From Ruminiclostridium hungatei (GTDB lineage Bacteria > Bacillota > Clostridia > Acetivibrionales > DSM-1351): a DNA stretch of 64,000 nt. The stretch lies in NCBI RefSeq assembly GCF_002051585.1, contig NZ_MZGX01000032.1, positions 1-64,000 of the forward strand. Reading direction: 5' to 3'. The notes under the pieces were generated by a model that had not been told where the DNA came from, did not search any database, and worked only from the letters and a program-made list of their open reading frames with translations. Both the position numbers and the translations under genes were made by a program. Shown here one piece after another: positions 25,489 to 34,536 of the stretch; within the stretch, counting starts at the first letter, position 1; every line of letters starts with the position of its first letter.

Positions 25489-26427
25489 TTGAAAAAGAAA
25501 TATTTTTCGTTTATTGCCTTGATTCTGGTATTTGTTATGTTTCTTATTGCTGCGGGCTGCGGAGTAAGGATTAATGGCAAGGAATATGAATTTTATAAAT
25601 CTAATCAAAGTGAAAAGAAGAACAGCAGCATATTTGACGGCATAGGCCAGGAAACCGCAGATAAGCAGGAATTTACCCAGGACAAGGTTGAGGGTGAGGA
25701 ACTGAAAGTCAAGACAAATGCCGGAAATGTGGAGATCAGGAAAAATGACGGCTCCGGAATAGCCATAAATGCCGACAAAAAGGTCAGAGGAACTTCAGCC
25801 GAGGCAAAGAAGACAATCCTTGAAAACATGATTATTTCACTGGAGCAGAGCGGAGATAAGCTTGAAGTGGTTGTGAAGACCAAGGATGGTGAGGATTTCT
25901 GGGATTGGCAGAAAGAAAACTACAAGACCTATCAGATTACAATAAACTACACCATTAAGGTGCCCGAAGGTATAAAGAGCCTGAACATCAGTACCGGCGC
26001 CGGAAATGTCAATATGGAGAGCCTGGCTGAAAAAGTAAAAACCAGCACAGGTGCAGGAAATATTGATATAAACGAAATGAATGCCCAGTTTGACCTGAGT
26101 ACCGGAGCAGGTAACATAGACATAGATAATTCTTCTGCAAAAGGGGATTGCAAACTGAGTATAGGTGCAGGTAATGTAGACTTTGAGGGCAATATTGATG
26201 CAGTAGATGAATTTGATGCTTCTACTGGAATGGGAAACCTTGACTTTAATGTGCCGGAAGAAACAAAGATGACCCTTGAGGCCAGCACAGGCGTGGGCAT
26301 TTTAAGCGGCAGCTTTGTAAAGACCAATGAAGACAGTAAATTCCGCTTCAAGGGAGATATTAACGGAGGCGGCCCCACTGTGAAGCTTAGCACAGGTGTT
26401 GGAAACGTGGTTGTAGATAAAAATTAA
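25489..26427 (+). CDS. Lipoprotein with DUF4097-like beta-repeat domain
   Basis: 312 residues from TTG 25489 (GGGAG nine bases upstream; another in-frame TTG at 25480 is too close). Signal peptide with lipobox AAGC (cysteine ~22). Residues ~65-312 form a beta-solenoid of the DUF4097 type, with repeated units of the form STGAGNVxxE/D: at least seven copies (for example LKVKTNAGNVEIRKNDGS, LSTGAGNIDIDNSS, LSTGVGNVVVDKN). Such proteins are often linked to envelope stress systems, but no partner is adjacent. A strong hairpin follows the stop. Confidence 0.85.
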   Translation: MKKKYFSFIALILVFVMFLIAAGCGVRINGKEYEFYKSNQSEKKNSSIFDGIGQETADKQEFTQDKVEGEELKVKTNAGNVEIRKNDGSGIAINADKKVRGTSAEAKKTILENMIISLEQSGDKLEVVVKTKDGEDFWDWQKENYKTYQITINYTIKVPEGIKSLNISTGAGNVNMESLAEKVKTSTGAGNIDINEMNAQFDLSTGAGNIDIDNSSAKGDCKLSIGAGNVDFEGNIDAVDEFDASTGMGNLDFNVPEETKMTLEASTGVGILSGSFVKTNEDSKFRFKGDINGGGPTVKLSTGVGNVVVDKN

Positions 26428-26443
26428 ACGTGAGAAATTGAAG

Positions 26444-26489
26444 AAGGAATGCTGTAAAACCTGTATCAGCAGGTTTTACAGCATTCCTT
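26444..26489 (+). terminator. Perfect 20-bp stem-loop after the DUF4097 lipoprotein gene
   Basis: AAGGAATGCTGTAAAACCTG pairs exactly with its complement across a 6-base loop. Only a weak T-containing tail follows. It can act in both directions and lies between convergent genes. Confidence 0.82.
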
Positions 26490-26567
26490 ATGTAATTCTT
26501 AATGTATTCGAATGGTTTTAATAGGCGGGTGCCGGAACCGGGGCCTGTATCAGGCTGAGTGCACACA

Positions 26568-27185
26568 CTACAAGGTAGCTTTGACGGATTCCCAAAGTAT
26601 ATCGCAGAGCTCTATCTCCTTATTGTTCTGGTCATAGGATGTGGAACCTGAAATATTGTTTTTTCCCATTTCAAGGACATAATCCCCAATTGCTGCGGAC
26701 AGGTAGAAATCACCTTCGCCGAAATTTTTTCTCTCAAGTATGTCAACCATCTGACCTATATCCAATAAAGGCAGGCAGTCTTGTTTAATGTAGGCTTCGG
26801 GACGTTGGAATTCAAAGTTGAAATCCTCGTCAAAGCTGAACTCTTCCTCCGGTTCTTCTTCCGAAGAGTCACCAGAAGCTTCAGCAGCGTCTGTGCCTTC
26901 AATCCTGTCAGCTTCTATACCGCCTGAAAAGCTGTCGTCATCTTCCTTGATTTTAACGGTCTCATCCGCCATAAACTTTAAATCGTATAAAAGCATGTCA
27001 TTGTGCTTCAGCAGCTTTATGCCCCCAATAACATATATGATTTGCTCATACTTTTCTTCGGCAGCATCCACGCATACATTGGCTACAACAGTATCGTAGA
27101 TATGAGGAATCCAAAGATCACAGAGATTCTGTCTCTGTTCCAGGGTCAATTCCTCCAGTTCCTTACGGGTAATTCTTAGTTTCAT
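26568..27185 (-). CDS. Hypothetical cytoplasmic protein with acidic insert
   Basis: 205 residues. ATG 27185 is chosen because GGGAGGA lies about 8 bases upstream. The N-terminal half (~1-85) and C-terminal half (~135-205) look folded; between them lies a very acidic Glu/Asp/Ser stretch (~95-135, EEEPEEEFSFDEDFNFEF). No signal peptide or membrane segment. Family not recognised. It is divergent from the topoisomerase operon, separated by 267 bases. Confidence 0.72.
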   Translation of the reverse strand: MKLRITRKELEELTLEQRQNLCDLWIPHIYDTVVANVCVDAAEEKYEQIIYVIGGIKLLKHNDMLLYDLKFMADETVKIKEDDDSFSGGIEADRIEGTDAAEASGDSSEEEPEEEFSFDEDFNFEFQRPEAYIKQDCLPLLDIGQMVDILERKNFGEGDFYLSAAIGDYVLEMGKNNISGSTSYDQNNKEIELCDILWESVKATL

Positions 27186-27388
27186 GAGGCTGTCCTCCCA
27201 AAAAAAATTCAAACTGAAAGCATTCCTCTCCAGTATCATTTATAATTATAATATAATTATGCCATATTGTCATATATTTTCCTTTGCGGAGGTATTTAAT
27301 AAAAGTTCAGAACTGGGAAATTACAGATTTTTCAGACCATTATAAGTTATCCCGCATAAATGATGGACAGGACCGTATGTAAAATAGC

Positions 27389-27416
27389 TTGACAGAGAAC
27401 ATTAGTTTGATAAATA
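27389..27416 (+). promoter_or_regulatory. Probable promoter of the topoisomerase operon
   Basis: TTGACA (27389-27394), 16-base spacer, TAAATA (27411-27416), 37 bases before the parE-like start codon. Confidence 0.6.
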
Positions 27417-27452
27417 ATGTTAAGGAACACATCACACGTGGAGGAGTTACAA

Positions 27453-29435
27453 ATGACAAAAGAAACCAGAAAGACTGAATACGGTAATGAGAGTATATCA
27501 TCCTTAAAAGGTGCAGACAGGGTAAGGCTGCGTCCGGGCGTTATATTTGGCTCTGATGGTCTGGATGGTTGTCAGCATTCCTTTTTTGAAATTCTGTCCA
27601 ATTCTATTGACGAAGCCCGTGAGGGGCATGGAAATGTAATAGAGGTGACCAGATTTGCGGACCGTTCCATAATGGTGCAGGACTGGGGACGAGGGCTGCC
27701 TGTTGATTACAACACCAAGGAGGAGCGCTTTAACTGGGAGCTGGTATACTGCGAATTATATGCAGGGGGCAAATACCAAAACAACTCCGGTGAGAATTAT
27801 GAGTACAGCCTCGGCTTGAACGGGTTGGGTGCATGCGCCACCCAGTACAGCTCCGAATATTTTGATGTGACCGTATTCAGAGACGGGCACAAATACCAGC
27901 TTCACTTTGAAAAAGGCGAAAATATCGGCGGACTCAGCAAGGAGAAATGCAGGTACGAACAAACCTCCACAATACAAAAATGGAAGCCTGATATTCAGGT
28001 TTTTACCGATATAAGCATACCCCTGGAATATTTTCAGACAGTCCTTAAAAAACAGGCGGTTGTCAATGCCGGGCTGCGTTTTATACTTAAGGACGAGGAA
28101 TCCGGAGAAACCTTTGTGTACTGCTATGAAAACGGTATTGTAGATTACATAAGGGAAATAACCAGGGAGGACGGTTTTACGGAGATTCAATTCTATGAAA
28201 CCTCCACAAGAGGCCGTGACAGGGAAGACAAGCCGGAGTACAAGGTTAAAATGCAGATAGCCTTCTGCTTCAACAATATGACAAATCTGCTGGAGTACTA
28301 CCATAACTCAAGTTTCCTTGAATATGGCGGTGCACCGGACAAGGCGGTTAAAAATGCCCTGGTTTACGAAATAGATAAATGTCTCAAGGCCAGAGGCAAG
28401 TACAATAAGGACGAAGCAAAAATAACTTTTGCCGATATTGAAGACAGCTTGATTCTTGTGGTCAATTCCTTCTCCACGGTCACAAGCTACGAGAACCAGA
28501 CCAAGAAATCCATAACCAACAAATTTATTCACGAGACAATGACGGAATTCCTGAAACAGCAGTTGGAAGTGTATTTCATTGAAAACAAGGTGGAAAGTGA
28601 CAAAATCATAGAACAGATACTGGTTAACAAGCGAAGCAGGGAAACTGCCGAGAAGACCAGGATTAACATAAAGAAAAAGTTAAGCGGCAGCGTGGACATT
28701 TCAAACAGGGTTAAAAAGTTCGTGGACTGCAGGACAAAGGACTTGTCAAAGCGGGAGATATATATAGTGGAGGGTGACTCGGCCCTGGGTGCCTGCAAGC
28801 TTGGACGGGATGCTGAGTTCCAGGCCATAATGCCGGTAAGGGGTAAAATACTGAACTGTCTGAAAGCTGAATATGACAGCATATTTAAAAATGAAATCAT
28901 TGTTGACCTGCTAAAAGTATTGGGCTGCGGAGTTGAAATCAAATCCAAGCACAATAAGGAACTCAATACCTTTGATCTGGATAATCTGAGATGGAACAAG
29001 GTGATAATCTGCACTGATGCCGACGTAGACGGCTTCCAGATCAGAACGCTGATACTTACCATGCTCTACAGGCTTGTTCCCACACTGCTTCTGGAGGGCA
29101 GGGTTTTCATTGCAGAGTCTCCCCTGTTTGAAATCAATTGCAAGGGAAAAAGCTATTTTGCCTATTCAGAAAAGGAAAAGGCCGATATTCTATCCAGGCT
29201 GGAAGGCAAGAAGTATACAATTCAGAGGTCAAAAGGTCTTGGAGAAAATGAACCCGACATGATGTGGCTTACCACCATGAACCCTGAAACACGCAGGCTC
29301 ATAAAAGTCATGCCTGCGGACGTGGAATTTACGGCACAGATGTTTGATGTGCTGCTGGGGGACAATCTGCCGGGAAGAAAGCTGTTTATAGAGGAAAACG
29401 GCAGCAAGTACCTGGATATGATAGATGTAAGCTAA
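27453..29435 (+). CDS. parE: Divergent type IIA topoisomerase subunit B (ParE/GyrB-like)
   Basis: 660 residues. ATPase of a DNA topoisomerase that passes one duplex through another. GHKL motifs: ILSNSIDEAREG (~47-58, catalytic Glu region), DWGRGLPVD (~77; DNGRG in most), GLNGLGACATQYSS (~117, GLHGVG in most). Toprim: EGDSALGACKLGRD (~439-452, where gyrases have EGDSAGG) and DADVDGFQIR (~521). The C-terminal motif RSKGLGENEPDMMW is present. ATG 27453 has GGAGGAG upstream. The several substitutions mark it as a paralog outside the canonical GyrB; ParE naming is provisional. Confidence 0.88.
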   Translation: MTKETRKTEYGNESISSLKGADRVRLRPGVIFGSDGLDGCQHSFFEILSNSIDEAREGHGNVIEVTRFADRSIMVQDWGRGLPVDYNTKEERFNWELVYCELYAGGKYQNNSGENYEYSLGLNGLGACATQYSSEYFDVTVFRDGHKYQLHFEKGENIGGLSKEKCRYEQTSTIQKWKPDIQVFTDISIPLEYFQTVLKKQAVVNAGLRFILKDEESGETFVYCYENGIVDYIREITREDGFTEIQFYETSTRGRDREDKPEYKVKMQIAFCFNNMTNLLEYYHNSSFLEYGGAPDKAVKNALVYEIDKCLKARGKYNKDEAKITFADIEDSLILVVNSFSTVTSYENQTKKSITNKFIHETMTEFLKQQLEVYFIENKVESDKIIEQILVNKRSRETAEKTRINIKKKLSGSVDISNRVKKFVDCRTKDLSKREIYIVEGDSALGACKLGRDAEFQAIMPVRGKILNCLKAEYDSIFKNEIIVDLLKVLGCGVEIKSKHNKELNTFDLDNLRWNKVIICTDADVDGFQIRTLILTMLYRLVPTLLLEGRVFIAESPLFEINCKGKSYFAYSEKEKADILSRLEGKKYTIQRSKGLGENEPDMMWLTTMNPETRRLIKVMPADVEFTAQMFDVLLGDNLPGRKLFIEENGSKYLDMIDVS

Positions 29436-29481
29436 AACATGGAGTTTATTGTAATTCAACTAAACGGAAAAGAGGATATGC

Positions 29482-31671
29482 ATGTCTACTCATAAAAATA
29501 TGGTTGAACAGGATATTGTGTCAACCCTTGAAAACAACTATATGCCGTACGCCATGAGTGTTATCGTATCAAGGGCCATACCTGAAATAGACGGCTTTAA
29601 GCCTTCACACAGAAAGCTGCTGTATACCATGTATAAGATGGGGCTTCTCACCGCTGCCAAGACCAAATCATCAAACATTGTGGGGCAGACCATGAAGCTC
29701 AATCCTCATGGTGATATGGCCATCTATGAAACCATGGTCAGACTGACCAGGGGAAATAACGCTCTGCTGCATCCTTTTGTTGACTCCAAGGGAAATTTCG
29801 GAAAGCAGTATTCAAGGGATATGAAGTTTGCCGCACCCCGTTATACCGAGGCAAAGCTGGACAAGCTTTGTGAAGAGATATTCAGGGATATTGATAAAAA
29901 TACTGTGGATTTTTCGGACAACTATGACGGAACCATGAAGGAGCCTGTGCTTTTGCCCACCACCTACCCCAATATTCTGGTGAATGCCAACCAGGGAATT
30001 GCCGTAGGTATGGCAAGCAATATCTGCAGCTTCAACCTCCAGGAAATATGTGAAGCGACCTCTGCGCTGATTGACAATCCGGAGACTGCGTTGGAGGAGC
30101 ATCTGAAGGCACCGGATTTTTCCTCCGGGGGACAGCTTATTTATTCCGAGAAGGAAATAAGAGATATATACACCAATGGAAGAGGCAGCTTCAAGGTCAG
30201 GGCCAAATACAGGTATGACAAGGAAAACAACTGCGTCGAAATACTTGAGATTCCGTATACCACAACTGTTGAAGCCATTATGGACCAGATTATCGAGCTG
30301 ATAAAGGGCGGTAAGATTAAAGAAATTACCGATGTGAGGGATGAGACAGACCTGAGTGGTCTGAAACTCACTCTGGACATACGAAAAAGCACAGACCCCG
30401 ACGCATTGATGAACAAGCTCTATAAACTGACTCCCCTGCAGGACAGCTTCAACTGCAATTTCAATATTCTCATAAGCGGGAAGCCAAGGGTTATGGGAGT
30501 ACGAACCATATTGGGCGAATGGCTGGCTTTCCGGGTTGAATGCATAAAGCGTCAGACCTTGTACGATATAGAAAAAAAGAGTGACAAGCTGCATCTTCTC
30601 ATGGGTCTTAAAAAAATACTCATGGATATTGACAAGGCAATTGCCATCATCAGAGGCACCGAGCAGGAAGCGCAGGTCTTACCCAATTTGATGAGCGGTT
30701 TCCAGATAGATCAGGTTCAGGCGGAATACATAGCTGAAATAAAGCTCAGAAACCTGAACAAGGAATATATACTGAACAGGGTAAGTGAAGCCGACGAGCT
30801 GATAAAGGAAATTGCAGAGCTTAAGGACATATACGGCAGTGAAAGCAAGGTTAAAAAGATCATTCAGAAGCAGCTCAGGGAGGTTTCCAAAAAATTCGGA
30901 CAGCCAAGGCGCACTGAGATAATACATGAACAGCATATAGAGGAAATAACTACGGAGCACCTGATAGAGGACTACAATCTCAAGCTTTTCCTCACTGAAC
31001 AGAATTATCTTAAGAAGATAGCGCTGGTATCCTTGAGAGCAAATCCCGAGCACAAGCTGAAGGATGACGATGCCATCGTCCAGGAAATCGACACACATAA
31101 CAAGGCTGACTTGCTGCTGTTTTCAAACAGGTTTAACGTATACAAGACAAAGATATATGATGTGCCTGATTGCAAGGCAAGCAGTCTTGGCGAGTACCTG
31201 ACCAACCTGCTGGGACTTGAGAATGACGAAAAGATAATATATATTACGGCCACTGACAACTATGAAGGCCATATGCTTTTCTTTTATGAGAATGGAAAGG
31301 GTTCAAAGATAGAGCTGTCCAGCTATGCCACAAAAACCAACAGGAAGAAACTGGCCAACGCCTATTACGACGGCGTTCCGCTTGTGAGGATGATGTTTGT
31401 GAACGGGGACATTGACCTGGCGGCAGCCAGCAGCATAAAAAAAGTACTGGTTTTCAATACTGAAAATATCAGCCCCAAGTCCACCAGGGCTTCCCAGGGC
31501 GTTCAGGTGCTCACCTCCAAAAAGGGCAGCACTCTCGTATACATCAAGACCTTGGAGGAGATGCAGTTGACGGATGTAGATTACTACAGGACGAAGAATA
31601 TTCCTGCAATCGGATGCTATATGAAGGACGAGGATAAAAAAGAAACACAACTGACGCTTGAACTGGAATAA
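29482..31671 (+). CDS. parC: Divergent type IIA topoisomerase subunit A (ParC/GyrA-like)
   Basis: 729 residues. Breakage-reunion subunit. N-terminal winged-helix motif YAMSVIVSRAIPEIDGFKPS (~14-33), PSHRKLLYTMYKMGL, GQTMKLNPHGDMAIYETMVR, and the catalytic tyrosine at ~121 in AAPRYTEAKL. A helical coiled-coil region (~345-480) follows, then a C-terminal domain (~490-729) that lacks the GyrA box QRRGGKG, so negative supercoiling is not expected. It follows the B subunit by 46 bases with AGAGGA before the ATG. Likely a heterotetramer with its neighbour. Confidence 0.9.
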   Translation: MSTHKNMVEQDIVSTLENNYMPYAMSVIVSRAIPEIDGFKPSHRKLLYTMYKMGLLTAAKTKSSNIVGQTMKLNPHGDMAIYETMVRLTRGNNALLHPFVDSKGNFGKQYSRDMKFAAPRYTEAKLDKLCEEIFRDIDKNTVDFSDNYDGTMKEPVLLPTTYPNILVNANQGIAVGMASNICSFNLQEICEATSALIDNPETALEEHLKAPDFSSGGQLIYSEKEIRDIYTNGRGSFKVRAKYRYDKENNCVEILEIPYTTTVEAIMDQIIELIKGGKIKEITDVRDETDLSGLKLTLDIRKSTDPDALMNKLYKLTPLQDSFNCNFNILISGKPRVMGVRTILGEWLAFRVECIKRQTLYDIEKKSDKLHLLMGLKKILMDIDKAIAIIRGTEQEAQVLPNLMSGFQIDQVQAEYIAEIKLRNLNKEYILNRVSEADELIKEIAELKDIYGSESKVKKIIQKQLREVSKKFGQPRRTEIIHEQHIEEITTEHLIEDYNLKLFLTEQNYLKKIALVSLRANPEHKLKDDDAIVQEIDTHNKADLLLFSNRFNVYKTKIYDVPDCKASSLGEYLTNLLGLENDEKIIYITATDNYEGHMLFFYENGKGSKIELSSYATKTNRKKLANAYYDGVPLVRMMFVNGDIDLAAASSIKKVLVFNTENISPKSTRASQGVQVLTSKKGSTLVYIKTLEEMQLTDVDYYRTKNIPAIGCYMKDEDKKETQLTLELE

Positions 31672-31685
31672 CAAATATATAATTG

Positions 31686-31722
31686 AAGGCCTCCAGGGGT
31701 GTTTTTGAAACCGGAGGCCTTT
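31686..31722 (+). terminator. Terminator after the topoisomerase operon
   Basis: AAGGCCTCC pairs with GGAGGCCTT around an 18-base loop with its own T-run; only a short T stretch follows. Strength moderate. Confidence 0.65.
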
Positions 31723-31740
31723 AAAATTGGAGGTGCAAGG

Positions 31741-31800
31741 TTGAAAGAAAACCACTTTCAACCCTTTGAATTTATGTCCGCAGAGCGGACGGGGGGATAA
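31741..31800 (+). CDS. Possible 19-aa leader peptide before the phosphatase gene
   Basis: TTG at 31741 with GGAGG about 8 bases upstream, 19 codons ending at a TAA three bases before ATG 31804. Its last codons (GGG GGA TAA) contain the ribosome site of the next gene. The start context (GGAGGTGCAAGG then TTGAAAGAA) resembles that of the small ORF at 13855. It may be a coupling leader or chance. Confidence 0.3.
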   Translation: MKENHFQPFEFMSAERTGG

Positions 31801-31803
31801 AAT

Positions 31804-32433
31804 ATGCTTAAACTGTATATAACAAGACATGGGGAAACCGAATGGAATGTTCAGGGAAGGATGCAGGGCTGGAAAAATTCAAATTTGACTCCCAAGGGCA
31901 TTAAAAATGCCGAAGCTTTGGGGAAGCGCCTTGAAAGTGTTGCTTTTAAAGTAATTTATTCCAGCTCCAGCCAAAGGGCCATACATACTTCAGAGCTCAT
32001 CAGGGGGGACCGGAAAATTGAAATCATAACCGATGAAAATCTGAGGGAAATAAATCTGGGACAGTGGGAAGGAAAAGCAAAAGATGAGTTCAGCGAGGCG
32101 GACAAGGACAGCCTGGAAGCTTTCTGGAACAGGCCGCACCAGTACGAGGCGCAGTCCGGCGAGGATTTCCATCAGGTAAGAATACGGATTGAAGCTGTGC
32201 TGAAAAGAATTATCAGTGAAAATGGGAACTGTAATGTGATGATAGTCACCCATGCAGTAATAGTAAAAACCATAATGGCGATATTTAAGGGCATTCCCAT
32301 TGAAAAGCTGTGGGAGCAGCCTTTTATTCACGGTACAAGCCTTAGCATCGTGGAAATTGACAATTTAAGGCCGGATGGACGGTTTGAAGCCAGGGTATTG
32401 ACCGAGGGGGACATGTCACACGCTCAGGGCTGA
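31804..32433 (+). CDS. Histidine phosphatase (phosphoglycerate mutase-like)
   Basis: 209 residues. Catalytic RHGETEWN (~8-15), IYSSSSQRAIHTSELI (~55-70) and a second histidine in MIVTHAVIVK (~146-155), the arrangement of cofactor-independent-looking GpmB/CobC/PhoE phosphatases. The proton-donor glutamate is probably in INLGQWEGK (~81-89). Cytoplasmic; substrate cannot be told. GGGGGGA lies before the ATG. Confidence 0.9.
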   Translation: MLKLYITRHGETEWNVQGRMQGWKNSNLTPKGIKNAEALGKRLESVAFKVIYSSSSQRAIHTSELIRGDRKIEIITDENLREINLGQWEGKAKDEFSEADKDSLEAFWNRPHQYEAQSGEDFHQVRIRIEAVLKRIISENGNCNVMIVTHAVIVKTIMAIFKGIPIEKLWEQPFIHGTSLSIVEIDNLRPDGRFEARVLTEGDMSHAQG

Positions 32434-32518
32434 TGCTGATGTGAGGACAGGTTTTTTAAGCCGGCTTGCCTTTTGTAAAACTCTTCATGAGGGTATATGG
32501 TAAAATCAATGAATACAC

Positions 32519-32546
32519 TTGACATCCCGGTCGAAAACTATAAAAT
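32519..32546 (+). promoter_or_regulatory. Probable promoter of the cyclophilin gene
   Basis: TTGACA (32519-32524), 16-base spacer, TAAAAT (32541-32546), about 70 bases before the start codon. Confidence 0.6.
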
Positions 32547-32614
32547 AGTACTGACAAATAATTTATGGATAAAGCTTCCGGCATCTTTGCGGCGGCTTCG
32601 AAAGGAATGAAAAT

Positions 32615-33136
32615 ATGAGTAAAAACCCAGAAGTTACAATCGAAATGGAAAATGGAAATATAATAAAGGCTGAACTATATCCGGAGATAGCACCAAATAC
32701 GGTTAATAATTTTATTTCTCTTATACGCAAGGGCTTTTATGACGGAGTAATATTTCACAGGGTAATTCCCGGTTTTATGATACAGGGCGGTGACCCGGAG
32801 GGAACCGGCATGGGCGGTCCTGATTACAGCATAAAGGGAGAGTTCTCCGCAAACGGATTTAAAAATGAACTTAAGCACGACAAGGGCATATTGTCAATGG
32901 CCAGAACCATGGCTCCCAACTCGGGAGGCTCACAGTTTTTTGTAATGGTTGCCAAGGCACCTCATCTTGACGGGCAATACGCTGCCTTTGGGAAAGTTAC
33001 TGAAGGTATTGAAGAGGCCGACAGGATTGTAAGTACCAAGAGGGATTACAATGACAGGCCGAAGGAAGACCAGAAAATGAAGAAAGTAACTGTGGACACC
33101 TTTGGAGTGGAATATCCTGAACCTGAAAAGGTATAA
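32615..33136 (+). CDS. ppiB: Peptidyl-prolyl cis-trans isomerase (cyclophilin)
   Basis: 173 residues, standard. Cyclophilin core: APNTVNNFISLIRKGFYDGV, FHRVIPGFMIQGGDPEGTG (~50-68, catalytic Arg in FHRV), and SGGSQFFVMVAKAPHLDGQYA (~105-125). No signal peptide, so a cytoplasmic folding helper. AAGGAA precedes the ATG. A strong terminator follows. Confidence 0.95.
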   Translation: MSKNPEVTIEMENGNIIKAELYPEIAPNTVNNFISLIRKGFYDGVIFHRVIPGFMIQGGDPEGTGMGGPDYSIKGEFSANGFKNELKHDKGILSMARTMAPNSGGSQFFVMVAKAPHLDGQYAAFGKVTEGIEEADRIVSTKRDYNDRPKEDQKMKKVTVDTFGVEYPEPEKV

Positions 33137-33150
33137 CACGAAGGAACGGT

Positions 33151-33190
33151 ATGCTTCAAGACCTGACTGTCAGGTTTTGAAGCATTTTTT
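33151..33190 (+). terminator. Intrinsic terminator after ppiB
   Basis: ATGCTTCAAGACCTGA pairs with TCAGGTTTTGAAGCAT, loop CTG, followed by TTTTTTT. Confidence 0.93.
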
Positions 33191-33258
33191 TCTGATTTGA
33201 CATTTTCCCCATCTCATCTTAAAATATATTATTAAAATACATTTTCCGGAGCAACAAA

Positions 33259-33963
33259 ATGAAGACGAAAACTAAAGCACTAAGGGCTCTGAAAGCGGCG
33301 TTCCCGCATACCCTGCCGGTATTGGCCGGATTTCTGTTTCTGGGAATAGCCTATGGTATCTTGATGAAGTCCATAGGTTATGGAGCAGGCTGGACCTTTC
33401 TGATGAGCTTTCTTGTATTCGCAGGTTCCATGCAGTATGTGGGAATAACACTGTTATCGGCAGCATTTAATCCTCTGTACGCACTTTTTATTACTTTGAT
33501 GGTTAATGCAAGGCATGTTTTTTATGGCATTTCAATGCTGGAAAGGCTGAAGCTTTCTGGTAAATTCAAGCCGTACCTGATATTCGCCATGTGTGATGAG
33601 ACCTTTTCGATCCTGTGTTCCGCCACGCCCGAAAAGGAGGTTGACGACGGCTGGTTCATGTTCTTTGTAGCCTTTCTGAACAGATGGTATTGGATAGCAG
33701 GCTCTGTGCTGGGGGCTTTCATGGGGGATTACATAAAGTTTGACACAAAGGGACTGGATTTTGCCTTGACGGCCTTATTTGTGGTAATATTCATAAATCA
33801 ATGGCGTGAGCAGAAAAGGCACTATCCTGCCGTCATAGGGGTTATAAGTTCGGTTATCTGCCTGGTGGTGTTCGGACGGAACAATTTTATTATACCTTCA
33901 ATGCTTCTGATTCTGCTGGTACTTACTTTTGCCGGTAAAAAAATGAAAGGGGAAAGCCTGTGA
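33259..33963 (+). CDS. azlC: AzlC-type branched-chain amino-acid exporter, large subunit
   Basis: 234 residues with about seven hydrophobic segments. Typical AzlC features: AFPHTLPVLAGFLFLGIAYG (~14-33), FLVFAGSMQYVGITLL (~51-66), MVNARHVFYGISM (~80-92) and FMCDETFSILC-like MCDETF. Forms a two-component exporter with AzlD, whose GTG overlaps the stop (GTGA). Family members export branched-chain amino acids or analogues. Confidence 0.93.
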   Translation: MKTKTKALRALKAAFPHTLPVLAGFLFLGIAYGILMKSIGYGAGWTFLMSFLVFAGSMQYVGITLLSAAFNPLYALFITLMVNARHVFYGISMLERLKLSGKFKPYLIFAMCDETFSILCSATPEKEVDDGWFMFFVAFLNRWYWIAGSVLGAFMGDYIKFDTKGLDFALTALFVVIFINQWREQKRHYPAVIGVISSVICLVVFGRNNFIIPSMLLILLVLTFAGKKMKGESL

Positions 33964-34304
33964 CTTTAAATCCTATTCAAAGCCTTACAATAATTTTGAT
34001 TCTTATGCTGGGTACCATGTGCACCAGGTTTCTGCCCTTCATATTCTTCAGAGCGCACAAATCCACCCCGGCATATATACAGAAGATTGGCAGTGTGCTG
34101 CCCTATGCTGTTATCGGGCTGCTGGTGGTGTACTGCCTCAAGGGAGTTTCGTTTACCGGAGGCTCATACGGCCTGCCCGAGCTCGCTGCAATACTCATAA
34201 TCATTGCACTGCATCTGTGGAAGAAGAACACCCTGCTCAGCATATTTGCAGGTACGGCGGTGTACATGCTGCTGGTGCAGTATGTTTTTACATCCTGGAG
34301 ATGA
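33960..34304 (+). CDS. azlD: AzlD-type small transporter subunit
   Basis: 114 residues, four hydrophobic segments; GTG start overlapping the azlC stop by four bases. Sequence LGTMCTRFLPFIFFRA (~16-31) and VLPYAVIGLLVVYCL (~46-60) match the AzlD family. Partner of AzlC. Confidence 0.92.
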   Translation: MTLNPIQSLTIILILMLGTMCTRFLPFIFFRAHKSTPAYIQKIGSVLPYAVIGLLVVYCLKGVSFTGGSYGLPELAAILIIIALHLWKKNTLLSIFAGTAVYMLLVQYVFTSWR

Positions 34305-34536
34305 AATGGAAATGTCAAGCCGCTTACAATGGCGTACAGTACCGGAATTACTACCGGAACCCATGGTGTGTTCGGCGGTGCCACAAAACAAGTGCCATAT
34401 ATTGGAACAAGTACAAAGGTTTATGATATAATATGAGGCATGGAAACTTGTTAGTGAGAATTTTGGGTATTATAGAAAATCAGTTTAAAAACTGAGATTC
34501 TATTTGTTAAATTTCAGGAATTCGGGGTGAATTTAT
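34305..34536. other. Gap with a coding-like tail and TATAAT box
   Basis: The 232 bases include a frame from 34329 to 34434 that reads MAYSTGITTGTHGVFGGATK and onward, but it lacks a ribosome site and may be a gene remnant. A TATAAT lies near 34428, a likely -10 for the next gene, with a poor -35. Confidence 0.3.

Noticed and set aside
34329-34434. Frame reading MAYSTGITTGTHGVFGG
   Set aside because: Protein-like but without ribosome site; mentioned only in the gap description.
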